Origin: Cyanobacterium sp. uoEpiScrs1
GTDB taxonomy: Bacteria; Cyanobacteriota; Cyanobacteriia; Cyanobacteriales; Microcystaceae
DNA length: 64,000 bases
Direction of reading: 5' to 3'
NCBI RefSeq assembly: GCF_947331815.1
Contig: NZ_OX373462.1
Span: 793,376 to 857,375, forward strand
Shown here: positions 42,419 to 53,582 of the stretch, piece by piece
How positions within the stretch are numbered: the stretch's first letter is position 1
Layout: every line of letters begins with the position of its first letter
The notes under the pieces: model-generated
Told to the model about the DNA's origin: nothing
Database searches by the model: none
What the model saw: only the letters and a program-made list of their open reading frames with translations
Translations under genes and position numbers: made by a program

Positions 42419-42658
42419 ATGGAAGCAATGACACTCACTCGAGATAATGTAGAACAAGTATTAGACGAGATGCGTCCATACTTAATGGCTGACGGTGGTA
42501 ATGTAGAACTCGTAGGCATTGACGGTCCCATCGTTAAACTTCGCTTACAAGGCGCCTGCGGATCTTGTCCTAGTTCAACTATGACCCTTAGGATGGGACT
42601 TGAACGACGTTTAAGAGAAATGATTCCTGAAATTGCCGAAGTAGAGCAGGTTATATAA
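42419..42658 (+). CDS. NifU-like iron-sulfur scaffold (Nfu domain)
   Basis: 79 residues from the ATG at 42419; a TTG four codons upstream is less likely. It is the stand-alone Nfu domain ([19 protein letters not shown]) with the cluster-binding CGSC at residues 47-50. Such proteins assemble and deliver [4Fe-4S] clusters and are a major cluster carrier in cyanobacteria, where photosystem I and nitrogenase need them. It is not the three-domain NifU of nif clusters. Followed by a hairpin. Confidence 0.92.
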   Translation: MEAMTLTRDNVEQVLDEMRPYLMADGGNVELVGIDGPIVKLRLQGACGSCPSSTMTLRMGLERRLREMIPEIAEVEQVI

Positions 42659-43157
42659 GGTAATAACTGGGACCCATCATCGCCTTCTAATTCAGATAAT
42701 GGGGTCCAGTTACGCAAGACTATATTATGGACTTCTGTCAAATTTAGATTCTTCAACAGTCAATATTCCAATCTGCAAAATTGGGACGATTGGAGTTGAT
42801 TTCTTGTGAAGTATCCTCCATTAGATTTAATCTTGGTTGATTACTTACTCAAGATTTGTTCCAAAATAATATGATTACTAAAATAAAGTCATATAACCAT
42901 GATTCCTCTGTTTTGGTAGTAGAAAAATTCAGGTTCATGACATATGGAATTCCTTGCGGCAAAAAAAGACAAAATATATTGTATTGTAAGGAAAGACTAT
43001 GTTTGACAATCTATTCTTCTTGGGATGAGGTCCCCATTTGACAGAAATATAGTGTGAGATAAAAACTATCGTTAATTATTAAGATGATAAAATAAAAATT
43101 GACTAATTTCATAATGGATGTCTTTAAAAATCATGTTAGATAAGAGCAAGGAATCTA
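42659..43157. other. Gap between nfu and the permease gene
   Basis: An imperfect hairpin (42665-42677 with 42699-42711, 12 pairs with one mismatch) is a likely nfu terminator. The 42715-43040 stretch is less AT-biased and may be old coding sequence: a 61-codon frame at 42856-43041 has no recognised similarity and is not called. Confidence 0.4.
42665..42711 (+). terminator. Hairpin after the NifU-like gene
   Basis: AACTGGGACCCAT pairs with ATGGGGTCCAGTT with one G-T and one A-G opposition, 21-nt loop. It begins 6 bp past the stop. No T-run follows. Confidence 0.5.
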
Positions 43158-44069
43158 ATGACTTTTGAGTCTTCAAAACTGAAAAATTATCCCTCGAATA
43201 GTTTGTGGCGAAATATTTGGCGGCGCTTTTGTCGTAATCGTCTAGCTTTATTAGGGTTGAGTTTATTAGTCATTATTATGACTAGTGTAGTTATTGGTCC
43301 GTTTTTTTATCATGTTTCTATTGATGCCATTGATTTTACTCAAGCCTCTACTCCCCCTAGTTGGCAACATCCTTTCGGGACTAATGATCTTGGTCAAGAT
43401 CAATTAGCAAGGGTGTTATTTGGAGGACGTATTTCCTTAACTGTAGGATTAATGTCCATGGTAGTGGCGATTTTTTTAGGAACGATTATCGGGGCGATTG
43501 CTGGATTATATGGGGGAGTAATAGACAGTGTACTGATGCGTTTAACAGATTTATTTCTATCATTACCCCAATTACCCCTACTATTATTGGTAGTTTATTT
43601 ATTTCGAGACACAATTAAAGTAATTGCCGGACCTGAGTTGGGTATCTTTATCTTAGTTGTGATAGTTATTGGTGGACTTAATTGGATGTCCGTAGCGCGA
43701 CTTGTAAGGGCAGATGTATTAAAGCTACGGGAGATGGAGTTTATGAGTGCAGCATCTGCTATGGGTGCGAGTCCCTTACGATTAATCTCAGTTCACATTC
43801 TACCTAATGTCCTTAGTGTTATTATCGTAGCGGCAACTCTGGCAGTAGGTAATGGAATTATTACCGAATCTACTTTAAGTTTTTTAGGATTGGGATTTCC
43901 TCCTGATACACCAACCTGGGGGCAAATGTTATTTCAAGCCAAAGATTATTTAACTTGGTCACCACATATGGCTTTTTTTCCGGGGTTAGCGATTTTTGTG
44001 ACTGTTTTAAGTATTAATTATGTTGGAGATGGTTTACGAGATGCTTTCGATCCTAAAGTTCGTCATTAA
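43158..44069 (+). CDS. ABC transporter permease, DppC/OppC type
   Basis: 303 residues with six predicted membrane helices and an N-terminal cytoplasmic region (NIWRRFCRNRLALLGLSLL is typical of DppC/OppC). The EAA loop that docks on the ATPase is present (ASAMGASPLRLISVHILPN). Members import di- or oligopeptides or nickel with a DppB-type partner, a binding protein and ATPases. None of these is adjacent, as is common for cyanobacteria where the subunits are scattered. AAGGA lies 8 nt before the ATG. Substrate unknown. tRNA-Arg follows 60 bp downstream. Confidence 0.88.
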   Translation: MTFESSKLKNYPSNSLWRNIWRRFCRNRLALLGLSLLVIIMTSVVIGPFFYHVSIDAIDFTQASTPPSWQHPFGTNDLGQDQLARVLFGGRISLTVGLMSMVVAIFLGTIIGAIAGLYGGVIDSVLMRLTDLFLSLPQLPLLLLVVYLFRDTIKVIAGPELGIFILVVIVIGGLNWMSVARLVRADVLKLREMEFMSAASAMGASPLRLISVHILPNVLSVIIVAATLAVGNGIITESTLSFLGLGFPPDTPTWGQMLFQAKDYLTWSPHMAFFPGLAIFVTVLSINYVGDGLRDAFDPKVRH

Positions 44070-44129
44070 GTTTTAATTAATGATATTCGAACTGACGATA
44101 AAAAATGTTACCCTAGAAGTTGTTGTTAT

Positions 44130-44202
44130 GGGTGCGTAGCTCAGTGGATAGAGCACCAGGTTCCGGTCCTGGGTGTCGGGGGTTCGAATCCCTCCGTTCC
44201 CG
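44130..44202 (+). tRNA. trnR: tRNA-Arg (anticodon CCG)
   Basis: A 73-nt cloverleaf: D stem GCTC/GAGC, anticodon stem CCAGG/CCTGG with loop TTCCGGT (anticodon CCG), T stem GGGGG/CCCTC with loop TTCGAAT, discriminator G. CCA is not encoded. The acceptor GGGTGCG faces CGTTCCC, leaving a T-T mismatch at position 4-69 and a G-T at 5-68, unusual for a functional tRNA. Confidence 0.9.
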
Positions 44203-45812
44203 TTTATAATAGGTACTCATTTTGTAAAAATTTCGATAGTTATCCTCTAAATATGCTAAGTGCTTCCATCCGTTTAATAAGTTGATACCGAGAAAGACCT
44301 ATAAGACAAAATAAATAATATATATACGGAAGTTAAATTTTAACCTTTTTGTGCTGACTGTTATAAATCAGTATCTAATACTTTATAGTATTCTAATTGA
44401 GATTTGACAATATATAACAATAACTTCAGTATTTACATCCTATAAGTCAATTATTTTGTTTCCTATCTTTTTTATAAAAAAATAACTTTAATTGTTTTTT
44501 ATTTTATATTTATAGTATTATCGTTACAATCAGTGTCAAAAACTAATAGTATCAATATTAAAAATATTTTCTAGAAATTGTCAGAATGGTAGATACTTAA
44601 TATTCAAAATAATTATATTATTGACTAATAATTTTTTTTGATTAATCAAATCATTAAAAAATACTGGATTAAAGACAACTTTTCAGTGTTCTAATGATTA
44701 AAAGCAATTTTTATTTTAGAACACTAAGATTAAGTAAAAAATAAATAATATCCCAGATTATATTTATAATTGTTAAGAGAGATATTTTAGATAAAAATAT
44801 TAGTTAATACTCATATAATTTATCTTCATGGAAAGAAAAATATATTTATTTCTATGTTTCAATTATTTAAACAAAATTAATTTTTTACTAAAAATATTAG
44901 ATTATTCTTTTAATGAAATAAATAGGATAGATATAAGTTATTTTATTTTTGGTAAAAACTGGAATTAATTTGTTAGTATCTTTAAATTTAATTAATATAT
45001 TATTATCTTGTTTAGTTTCTATTATCGTAAAATAGAGAGAACCTATTATTAGTATATATCTAAAAGTTAGTTTAAATATCAACTTTTTAGTTCTACTATT
45101 TTCAGTAATACCTCTCTATAGATTGTGAGAAAACTAAGATGGATAATCAAAGATACTTAATAAGTGAATCGCTATAAGTATTTCCATTTTTATTTATTTT
45201 GCCAGTAATTACCTTGGTATTCATTATTTTAATTTAATTGATATTTTTTAATTAAACTTCACTCTTGTATTGAAAAGGAGATACTGGTCAGTCTAGAGAT
45301 AGAGACAAATAGAAAGATTATTGATTTAAAAGAGTTCAAAAAAGTTTAAATTTTGAACAGGTAATTCTAAAAAGAAAAATAGTTCCAGAAAAGTAATCAC
45401 CAATAGGACACAATCAAAAGAAAATATCAAACTTAAAACTATACTATTAACATATTATCACTACAAAGAAAAAACTCTTTGAGAGATATATGAGTATTAA
45501 GATTAACTACATAGTAAATCTTTTTTTCCCTCTTGATAATTTATCTTTTTCAAAGAGTTAAGCTTCTCGATGTATCTAATTCTATAGTGATAGAATATAA
45601 GAATTTAAAGCAATCTTTTTATCAAAAAAATCAGACTTCCTACATTGATAGTATTCATGATATATTATAAGATTCAATATAATTACTTCATAATGTTTAA
45701 AAATATTTCTATCAATATTAAACTTATTATCTAAATTGTTAAAATCTGATACAAAATACATTTTGTCCTCAACTGTTCAGTATTTCGTGTTCTGATTGTG
45801 ATAGAGCACAGT
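44203..45812. other. 1.6-kb gene-free AT-rich region
   Basis: Largest gap in the window, between tRNA-Arg and the rsmG stop. No open frame beyond AT noise (a 61-codon one at 44897-45082 is rejected). A 10-bp inverted repeat (44685-44694 with 44716-44725) and small hairpins near 45570 are the only structures seen. Confidence 0.4.
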
Positions 45813-46544
45813 TTATAAAGGATTCTGAGTTACCATTCCTACCTGACGTGGAAATTGTCGGGTAGTCTTAGATATTTTTTTAATATAGATGAAGTTGCGA
45901 ACACTCTGAGTTAATGGAGTTTCAATGGTTTTAATCGATATAATTTTACCTCCTAATTTTCTTAAAGCAGGTTGTAGAGTAAATTTGTCTCCATCGTACC
46001 AATGCCCCCTATATAATACAGCTATTCCTCCAATTTTTAAAAAAGGTAAGGTATATTCAGCACAAACAGAAGGTGTACCAACAGCGCGAATTAAAGCCAA
46101 ATTATAAGTTTCTCGATGTTCTTTCATATGTCCAACAGTTTCCGATCTTCCAATTAAGGTTTGACAATTATTGATCTTTAACTTCTCTAAAACAAAGTTG
46201 ATGAATTTGATTTTTTTTATTATTGAATCAAGAAGTGTTACTTGTAAAGTAGGATAAGTTATGGCTACTGGTATGCCTGGAAATCCTCCTCCTGTACCAA
46301 TATCGATTACCTTTAAATGTGAATTAATATTAATTATTTTTTTATCAATTCCTACCAAGGAATCCCACAAATGTTTTTCCATAAAATCATCAGAATTAGT
46401 AATTCTAGTTAAGTTAATTTTACGGTTAGCTGATATAATTTCTTGATAGAGTTGATTCCACTGTTTAAATTGTAATCTAGTGGGTTTCCAATGTAGAGTT
46501 TCTTCCCAAAGTTCGTTAAATTCAGGCAATAAGTCAGAGGGCAT
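45813..46544 (-). CDS. rsmG: 16S rRNA (guanine-N7)-methyltransferase RsmG
   Basis: 243 residues, the GidB/RsmG family that methylates N7 of G527 in 16S rRNA (E. coli numbering). The SAM-binding loop VIDIGTGGGFPGIPVA sits at about residues 79-94, INLTRITNSDDFMEKHLWDS upstream is the family block, and GRSETVGH near 137 is conserved. Full-length and AT-shifted in codon use like its neighbours. Monocistronic, with very long empty flanks. Confidence 0.93.
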   Translation of the reverse strand: MPSDLLPEFNELWEETLHWKPTRLQFKQWNQLYQEIISANRKINLTRITNSDDFMEKHLWDSLVGIDKKIININSHLKVIDIGTGGGFPGIPVAITYPTLQVTLLDSIIKKIKFINFVLEKLKINNCQTLIGRSETVGHMKEHRETYNLALIRAVGTPSVCAEYTLPFLKIGGIAVLYRGHWYDGDKFTLQPALRKLGGKIISIKTIETPLTQSVRNFIYIKKISKTTRQFPRQVGMVTQNPL

Positions 46545-47543
46545 AAATTATTAAATTCTAGTACTAGGAATAAGTAATTCAATGTATATATTCTACCCTA
46601 ACAATATTAATATTTTTTGTTTTCAAATTGATAATCTTTTGTAATCATATAAAAAAAAGAGTAGAAATTTACAAGTTAAATAGATTTCTGCTATTGTCCC
46701 TTTAACACTTTTCTGTCAAAAAATCGTGCAATTTAGAATAAAAACTTATATTAATGTTTAAAAGTTAACTAATCACGAGTATATTCCTAAATTTAAGCAA
46801 TACGTAAAGTTATAAAAATATTTTAAGATATCAAAATTTGGCAATTAATTTTTCCCGGGAAAAGGACTATATTATCTAGTCTCAATAACAGTAGAAAAAT
46901 TCTCATTAAGGGAAACCTGCTATCTGTTCCTCTATTTTAGAAATACCAATAAACACACTGATATTTGTATTCGTATAAGGTATAGATATAATAGAATTGG
47001 ACTCCAGGGTGTATTTCTGTATAGACCCTAATTTACTTTGTCTATTATTTGAATTCCAAGTCTTGAGTAATTCTTCGGTTAGTTTATTGATAATTTTTCT
47101 TGAAAAGGATTATATAAATAACTAAGCTAACTTTTTTCTAGTTTTTTTATAAAGTCTTATATCAGATAATTGGGCTAGGGACTTATTAATAACTCTTAGT
47201 ATTTATAATACTCGTTATATCATGAGGTTATCCAAGCAAGAAAATATTTTAACAATTGTGGAGATTATTTTTTTAAGGTATATACTTTAAAGTTACTCCC
47301 ACTATATAAGGCGAATAATATTTTTCATATAGAGTTTATACCTTCCTGATTTTTATTATTTAAAAAGGCATTACAATCTAAGTCAAATAGTACAGATAGG
47401 CTAATATTATTAGTCAAGTAGAATAATATTTCTCGATAACCAACTCAAGTCTTTATATAAAAACTTAAGCGACTTACATACTTAGAATAGTTAACTATAT
47501 AATTTTCGCTCTTAAGAAACAGTCAACCAACTTAAATAAAAGA
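46545..47543. other. 1-kb gene-free gap upstream of rsmG
   Basis: No credible frame or strong hairpin. Slightly less AT-rich patches near 46850-47060 may be decayed sequence. Confidence 0.35.
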
Positions 47544-47855
47544 TTATGGCAAAAATTTATCTAAAGCTGATTTTAACTCCCTAATTTCCTTGTCAAGGTT
47601 ACTGTTATGTGCTACACGTGCTATACATTCATTAAAATGTTCATCTAAAATTAACCTAGATACTTGGTTAATCGTGTCCCTAACTACTGCTAATTGAACC
47701 AAAATTTCCGGACAGGTGTGATTCTCTGCTACCATAGTTTTGACTTCTCTTATATATCCTTCAATGCGAAAAAGACGATTATAGATTCTTTTTAAAGATT
47801 CATTGCTATGAACAGGGGAACATCCACCATGATAATTGTCGTTATTCGTTGGCAT
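47544..47855 (-). CDS. CsoR/RcnR/InrS-family metal-sensing repressor
   Basis: 103 residues, all-helical DUF156 fold. The metal ligands fit the Cys-His-Cys pattern: Cys48, His73 and Cys77 with CsoR spacing (25 and 4), in NHTCPEIL and LDEHFNEC. The N-terminus has an extra His/Cys (HGGC at 9-12), as in nickel-sensing InrS of Synechocystis. Family members release DNA on binding Cu(I), Ni(II) or other thiol effectors. No metal exporter is nearby; the adjacent gene is a phosphoribosyltransferase 107 bp upstream. The metal is not decidable from sequence. Confidence 0.85.
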   Translation of the reverse strand: MPTNNDNYHGGCSPVHSNESLKRIYNRLFRIEGYIREVKTMVAENHTCPEILVQLAVVRDTINQVSRLILDEHFNECIARVAHNSNLDKEIRELKSALDKFLP

Positions 47856-47962
47856 AAATATTGACTCTATGTTTTTGTGGGGCTATCGTAAATTGTTGTT
47901 CGAACTAATGATTCAACTTTTGAAGTACAGAATACATATACCTAGCTAATTACTATACTATT

Positions 47963-48490
47963 TTAGTACAAACGATGATTATCAAAACCATTAGCTATAT
48001 TTTCAGGTGTTATTTGCTCATAATATTCAAAAGGTTGATGAATCCAAGGATTGTTTTCTAAATATTTCACATAATAATCAGGTTGAATTGCAGAACAACT
48101 TTTATACCAGAGAACGGCAGAGCGAATCTCAATTATGCTTTGATTATTATCATAGTTGTGCAACCATTGAATTACATTTTGAATGCTCATACCGGAATCA
48201 ACTAAATCGTCGACTAACAATATCCGATGTCCTAATGATTCTTCCATCATGGCTAAGTGATTAGAAATCTGTATTTTTTCTCGTTTTTTATTTCTTTTGT
48301 CTAGATATGAAGCAGTATAAATAATTGCTAGAGGTTTCTTATAGAGACGACATAGAATATCTCCTATTCTCAACCCTCCTTTAGCCAAACAAACTATTTG
48401 ATCAAATTTCCATTTTGATTTATATATCTGAATCGTTAAAGTTTCGATATATTTATGATATTCCCTCCAGGAGATATATAAATCATGCAT
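47963..48490 (-). CDS. Phosphoribosyltransferase (purine-type)
   Basis: 175 residues with a type I PRTase core: the PRPP loop ILLVDDLVDSGMSIQNV at about 90-106 and an N-terminal KGGLRIGDIL segment. It most resembles xanthine/hypoxanthine-guanine phosphoribosyltransferases, which salvage purine bases to nucleotides, but the C-terminal hood that fixes base specificity is not diagnostic. Lies 107 bp upstream of the CsoR-type gene on the same strand. Confidence 0.8.
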   Translation of the reverse strand: MHDLYISWREYHKYIETLTIQIYKSKWKFDQIVCLAKGGLRIGDILCRLYKKPLAIIYTASYLDKRNKKREKIQISNHLAMMEESLGHRILLVDDLVDSGMSIQNVIQWLHNYDNNQSIIEIRSAVLWYKSCSAIQPDYYVKYLENNPWIHQPFEYYEQITPENIANGFDNHRLY

Positions 48491-49766
48491 AATCTAAACT
48501 GTGGCAAAATAATTAAATAACATGCACCATTATACACAATAGTTTTATAAATTAATAAAAATATCTCTTTTATTTGTTTTTACACTTATACAATAGTTAT
48601 TTTTCCTCAGAATATATATTGCTATATATAGTATTATTTTTTAGGCATGTATCTTAATTAAGACAAATTAAGATACATGCCTAAATAGTATTTTATAGTT
48701 ATTGCTTGTCTTTACATTATTGTTGTCCCATCGTAAAACAGTTCTTAAAGTAATAGTTATACAACACTATTACTTTAATACACACACAATATAAGCATAA
48801 AGATTAATACTTGATAAAAAAATAAAATACAAAGTAAATAGTAATAAGTATTTTGACTAACCTCATATTTAGAATATTAAATGTTTAATAAAAGTCTACT
48901 AATATAATAACAGTAGATTGATCAAAATAAAATTATTTACAGTATTATATACTAAGTTTATTGTAAATATACATAAGAATATTTTTATAAAAAATTATTT
49001 ATTGACAGTATTTTATCATTTAAAACAATTGTTTCTATAGTTAAAATAAGACAAATACACAGTAAAATTATGAATAAAATAATTTAACAAAAAAACAAAA
49101 TAACTAGAATAATATAAATAATGGTTTTTCATCTACTTTTAAAAATCATTGCTTAATCTATAAAAAATATAGATATTATTTCTCTAGTTTTACTGATATA
49201 ATAAAAATAAAGTTGTCTTGTATAAAACTTTTTGTATTCAACTACTCAAATAAGTTTCAATCAGTCTTATATTTATTGGGTTAAAGTAATTACTATATAA
49301 GATAGTATACTAATAATCGTTAACTCTATCATATAAACTAAAGTCAATACTTACAGATCAGAGGATAATAAATAGTCAGGATATTTAAATTCTTAAAAAA
49401 ATATTAATAAGTGAATCGGCTTTAACTATCTGATATATTAAACTATCAAAACTAATATAGTCTATCTATACTTAAGAACTACCTTAGAATGTTTATTATC
49501 TTCCAAATTACTTTATAAGTTTAAACATTTATTCTTGTATCGAATCTGTTGTCTTGTACTGTTCTGATTATTATTGTAGGTATTTTGAACTTTTTTGTTA
49601 TTTAATCGTTTTGAATACAAAGGGAGTACTCTTATCGAAAGCAGAAGTTACAAATAGAGACATTCACTGTCAATCATAGATACACTAATAACTGACGTAG
49701 AGGTCGACTGCTGTTGACCTCTACTGATGAGAAATAACTCTACACCGACCTACTCAATTAAATATT
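48491..49766. other. 1.28-kb divergent gap with a strong hairpin
   Basis: Between the phosphoribosyltransferase gene and ribH, which point away from each other. All frames closed. The 20-bp inverted repeat at 48640-48685 has no gene that obviously ends there. The ribH promoter should lie in the last few hundred bases. Confidence 0.45.
48640..48685. repeat. 20-bp perfect inverted repeat, 6-nt loop
   Basis: Arms 48640-48659 and 48666-48685 are exactly complementary (TTTAGGCATGTATC...). It lies 150 bp upstream of a leftward gene and 1.1 kb upstream of a rightward one, so it terminates neither. Confidence 0.85.
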
Positions 49767-50354
49767 ATGACAACATTCGAGGGAACTTTCACTCAAAATC
49801 TATCTACCTTACGCTTTGCGATCGTTATCGGTCGTTTTAATGACCTAGTGACTGAAAAACTTTTATCAGGTTGTCAGGATTGTCTAAAACGGCACGGCAT
49901 TAATATTGAACCTGATAGCACTCAGGTTGATTATATTTGGGTCCCAGGAAGTTTTGAAATCTCTTTAGTAGCTCGTCAACTAGCTTTATCTAACCGCTAC
50001 AATGCCATTATTTGTCTTGGGGCTGTAATTAGGGGGCATACTCCCCACTTTGATTATGTGGCCGCAGAAGTTGCTAAAGGGGTCGCAGCAGTAGGTTTTC
50101 AAACAGGTATTCCGGTAATTTTCGGAGTTCTAACTACCGATACTATGCAACAAGCTTTGGAAAGAGCTGGAATTAAGAGTAATTTGGGCTGGAATTATGC
50201 TCTCAATGCATTGGAAATGGCCAGTTTAATGGGGCAGATCCATGAGCAAGCTTTTTCAAGGTATCAGGGTAACAATCCCCCTGAATTACCAGTTTCCTCT
50301 CATAACCACCCACTAAGTGAGTCTTTCTCAAAAATTGCAGATCAGCCAGAATAA
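49767..50354 (+). CDS. ribH: 6,7-dimethyl-8-ribityllumazine synthase
   Basis: 195 residues. RibH joins 5-amino-6-ribitylaminouracil and dihydroxybutanone phosphate in riboflavin synthesis. Family landmarks: [10 protein letters not shown] (17-26), [15 protein letters not shown] (59-73), [15 protein letters not shown] with the catalytic histidine region (85-99) and [16 protein letters not shown]. The last 30 or so residues (Pro/Ser/His-rich) extend past the usual end of the fold, as in several cyanobacteria. A strong hairpin follows 47 bp past the stop. Confidence 0.95.
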   Translation: MTTFEGTFTQNLSTLRFAIVIGRFNDLVTEKLLSGCQDCLKRHGINIEPDSTQVDYIWVPGSFEISLVARQLALSNRYNAIICLGAVIRGHTPHFDYVAAEVAKGVAAVGFQTGIPVIFGVLTTDTMQQALERAGIKSNLGWNYALNALEMASLMGQIHEQAFSRYQGNNPPELPVSSHNHPLSESFSKIADQPE

Positions 50355-50401
50355 ATTTCGAAATTGATTGATCAACCAACTTTGTTTTAGCAATCTAAAA
50401 G

Positions 50402-50429
50402 CCCCGTTAATCCTAATAGATTAACGGGG
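50402..50429. terminator. Bidirectional terminator between ribH and rplY
   Basis: CCCCGTTAATC (50402-50412) pairs with 50419-50429 around a 6-nt loop, flanked by A and T residues on both sides. It lies 47 bp past ribH and 47 bp past the opposing rplY stop. Confidence 0.85.
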
Positions 50430-50476
50430 GTATTAATTGAGTATGTTTAGACTAAAGCAACAAAAGTATTAAAATA

Positions 50477-50785
50477 TTAAGCTGTTTCAGCACCAGCCAC
50501 ATGAAAGAAGCTTAAATGCAAAACTGTTCTTTTCCATGGATGGGCTTGTACTTCTCTAATTAAAGCATTGCCTGTCCAGGATAGCTCAGGGATCTTAACC
50601 TCTATAATAGTCTCATTGACTGAGACCTTTCTCAAAAGGTTAACTGCTTCCTTTGTATCAACAACTAAAGACACAGAATTCGCCCCATCATGTCCATATA
50701 AACTGCCAGGAATTAATCCTTGACGACGCAGGGCATTAGGTTTACTGCCTTCAGGTCTTTTTTGACATTCAATACTAAGAGGCAT
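50477..50785 (-). CDS. rplY: 50S ribosomal protein L25
   Basis: 102 residues. L25 binds 5S rRNA. The N-terminal region (ALRRQGLIPGSLYGHDG) and the beta-barrel residues up to the HLSFFHV end match the short L25 form without the C-terminal CTC domain. It follows purA by 35 bp on the same strand, a probable two-gene operon, and ends at the shared bidirectional terminator. Confidence 0.9.
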   Translation of the reverse strand: MPLSIECQKRPEGSKPNALRRQGLIPGSLYGHDGANSVSLVVDTKEAVNLLRKVSVNETIIEVKIPELSWTGNALIREVQAHPWKRTVLHLSFFHVAGAETA

Positions 50786-50820
50786 AGATAATTACTCCCT
50801 AAAATTAAGATCATTGATTA

Positions 50821-52740
<1,920 letters not shown>

Positions 52741-53025
52741 ATGAACATTATAGAATTGATTCTTTATAGTAAACCTGGCTGTCATTTGTGTGAAGGGCTA
52801 CAAGAAAAATTAAAACAGATTAAAACTTTGAATGTCAACATAGAAATTAGAGATATTACAATTCGCGATGATTGGTTTCAAGCCTATCAATATGAAATTC
52901 CTGTTTTATATCAAAAATGGGGAAAGTACGAAAAGATAATTCCTCGTCTTTCTCCTCGTCTTTCCGTTCCTAAATTGGAACAAATTTTATTAAAATATGT
53001 ATTGGGACAGGAAGAACAAAAATAA
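52741..53025 (+). CDS. Glutaredoxin-like thiol-disulfide protein
   Basis: 94 residues with a thioredoxin-fold start: LYSKPGCHLCEGLQEKL carries the CxxC pair Cys14/Cys17, followed by a cis-Pro type segment EIPVLYQKWGK. This is the glutaredoxin-like DUF836 group found in cyanobacteria. It probably exchanges disulfides in the cytoplasm; partners unknown. Monocistronic. Confidence 0.8.
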   Translation: MNIIELILYSKPGCHLCEGLQEKLKQIKTLNVNIEIRDITIRDDWFQAYQYEIPVLYQKWGKYEKIIPRLSPRLSVPKLEQILLKYVLGQEEQK

Positions 53026-53582
53026 TCTTTATTCATTATTTACTGTAGCAAAATATCATCCACGAGTGCCTACTGCAGTAAGTTTAGAATAACTACAATA
53101 GTTAATCTACTACTTTATCTAATCCATTACTAAAATTAAACGTATAATGATAGCCTCAATCAATACATCCAACTAGAACTTATAGCCAGTGTTTATGACT
53201 AACTAGTCAGTTGTGATATTAAGTTTGGTTGTTTTTTTTATTTATTGTGCTTCATAATGGTTGCCTGGTTACAAATGAGTGCTGTTTTTGATTTAATTAA
53301 TCAAAAACTTATGCAAAATGTGGCAACACAAATTACTATATATATTTATTTTCTTATCTGTACAAATAAAACTTAACCAAGTGCAGCGATTATGTTACCT
53401 AGGCTGGAAACAACTTTTACTACTTTCAGTTTAATTATTCCTTTCTTAATAACTTCAAATTTAGTTATTGCAACCATTACTTTAAAATAATAACTCTATT
53501 TTTTAAAAAATAGGATTATTATTTAGCTATTTACTTAAAAAGAAAATATATTAAGTAAGATTTAATGAAGATTACTTATTAG
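53026..53582. other. Convergent gap between glutaredoxin-like gene and tsaD
   Basis: 557 bp. A 32-codon hydrophobic frame (53392-53490) overlaps the hairpin at 53485-53524. In some free-living cyanobacteria psaF-psaJ lie next to this gene (from memory), but no PsaF or PsaJ sequence is readable here. Confidence 0.35.
53485..53524. terminator. 40-bp imperfect palindrome downstream of tsaD
   Basis: Twenty-base half-sites from 53485 to 53524 pair except for one T-G and one C-A opposition, with a T6/A6 core. It is 59 bp past the tsaD stop on the minus strand, a likely terminator. Confidence 0.55.

Noticed and set aside
42856-43041. 61-codon plus-strand frame after the NifU-like gene
   Set aside because: Some protein-like character, but no recognisable family, no ribosome site and unclear start; mentioned only in the gap entry.
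44897-45082. 61-codon minus-strand frame in the long gap before rsmG
   Set aside because: Ile/Lys/Tyr/Asn-dominated composition expected from AT-rich noise, no ribosome site, no neighbours.
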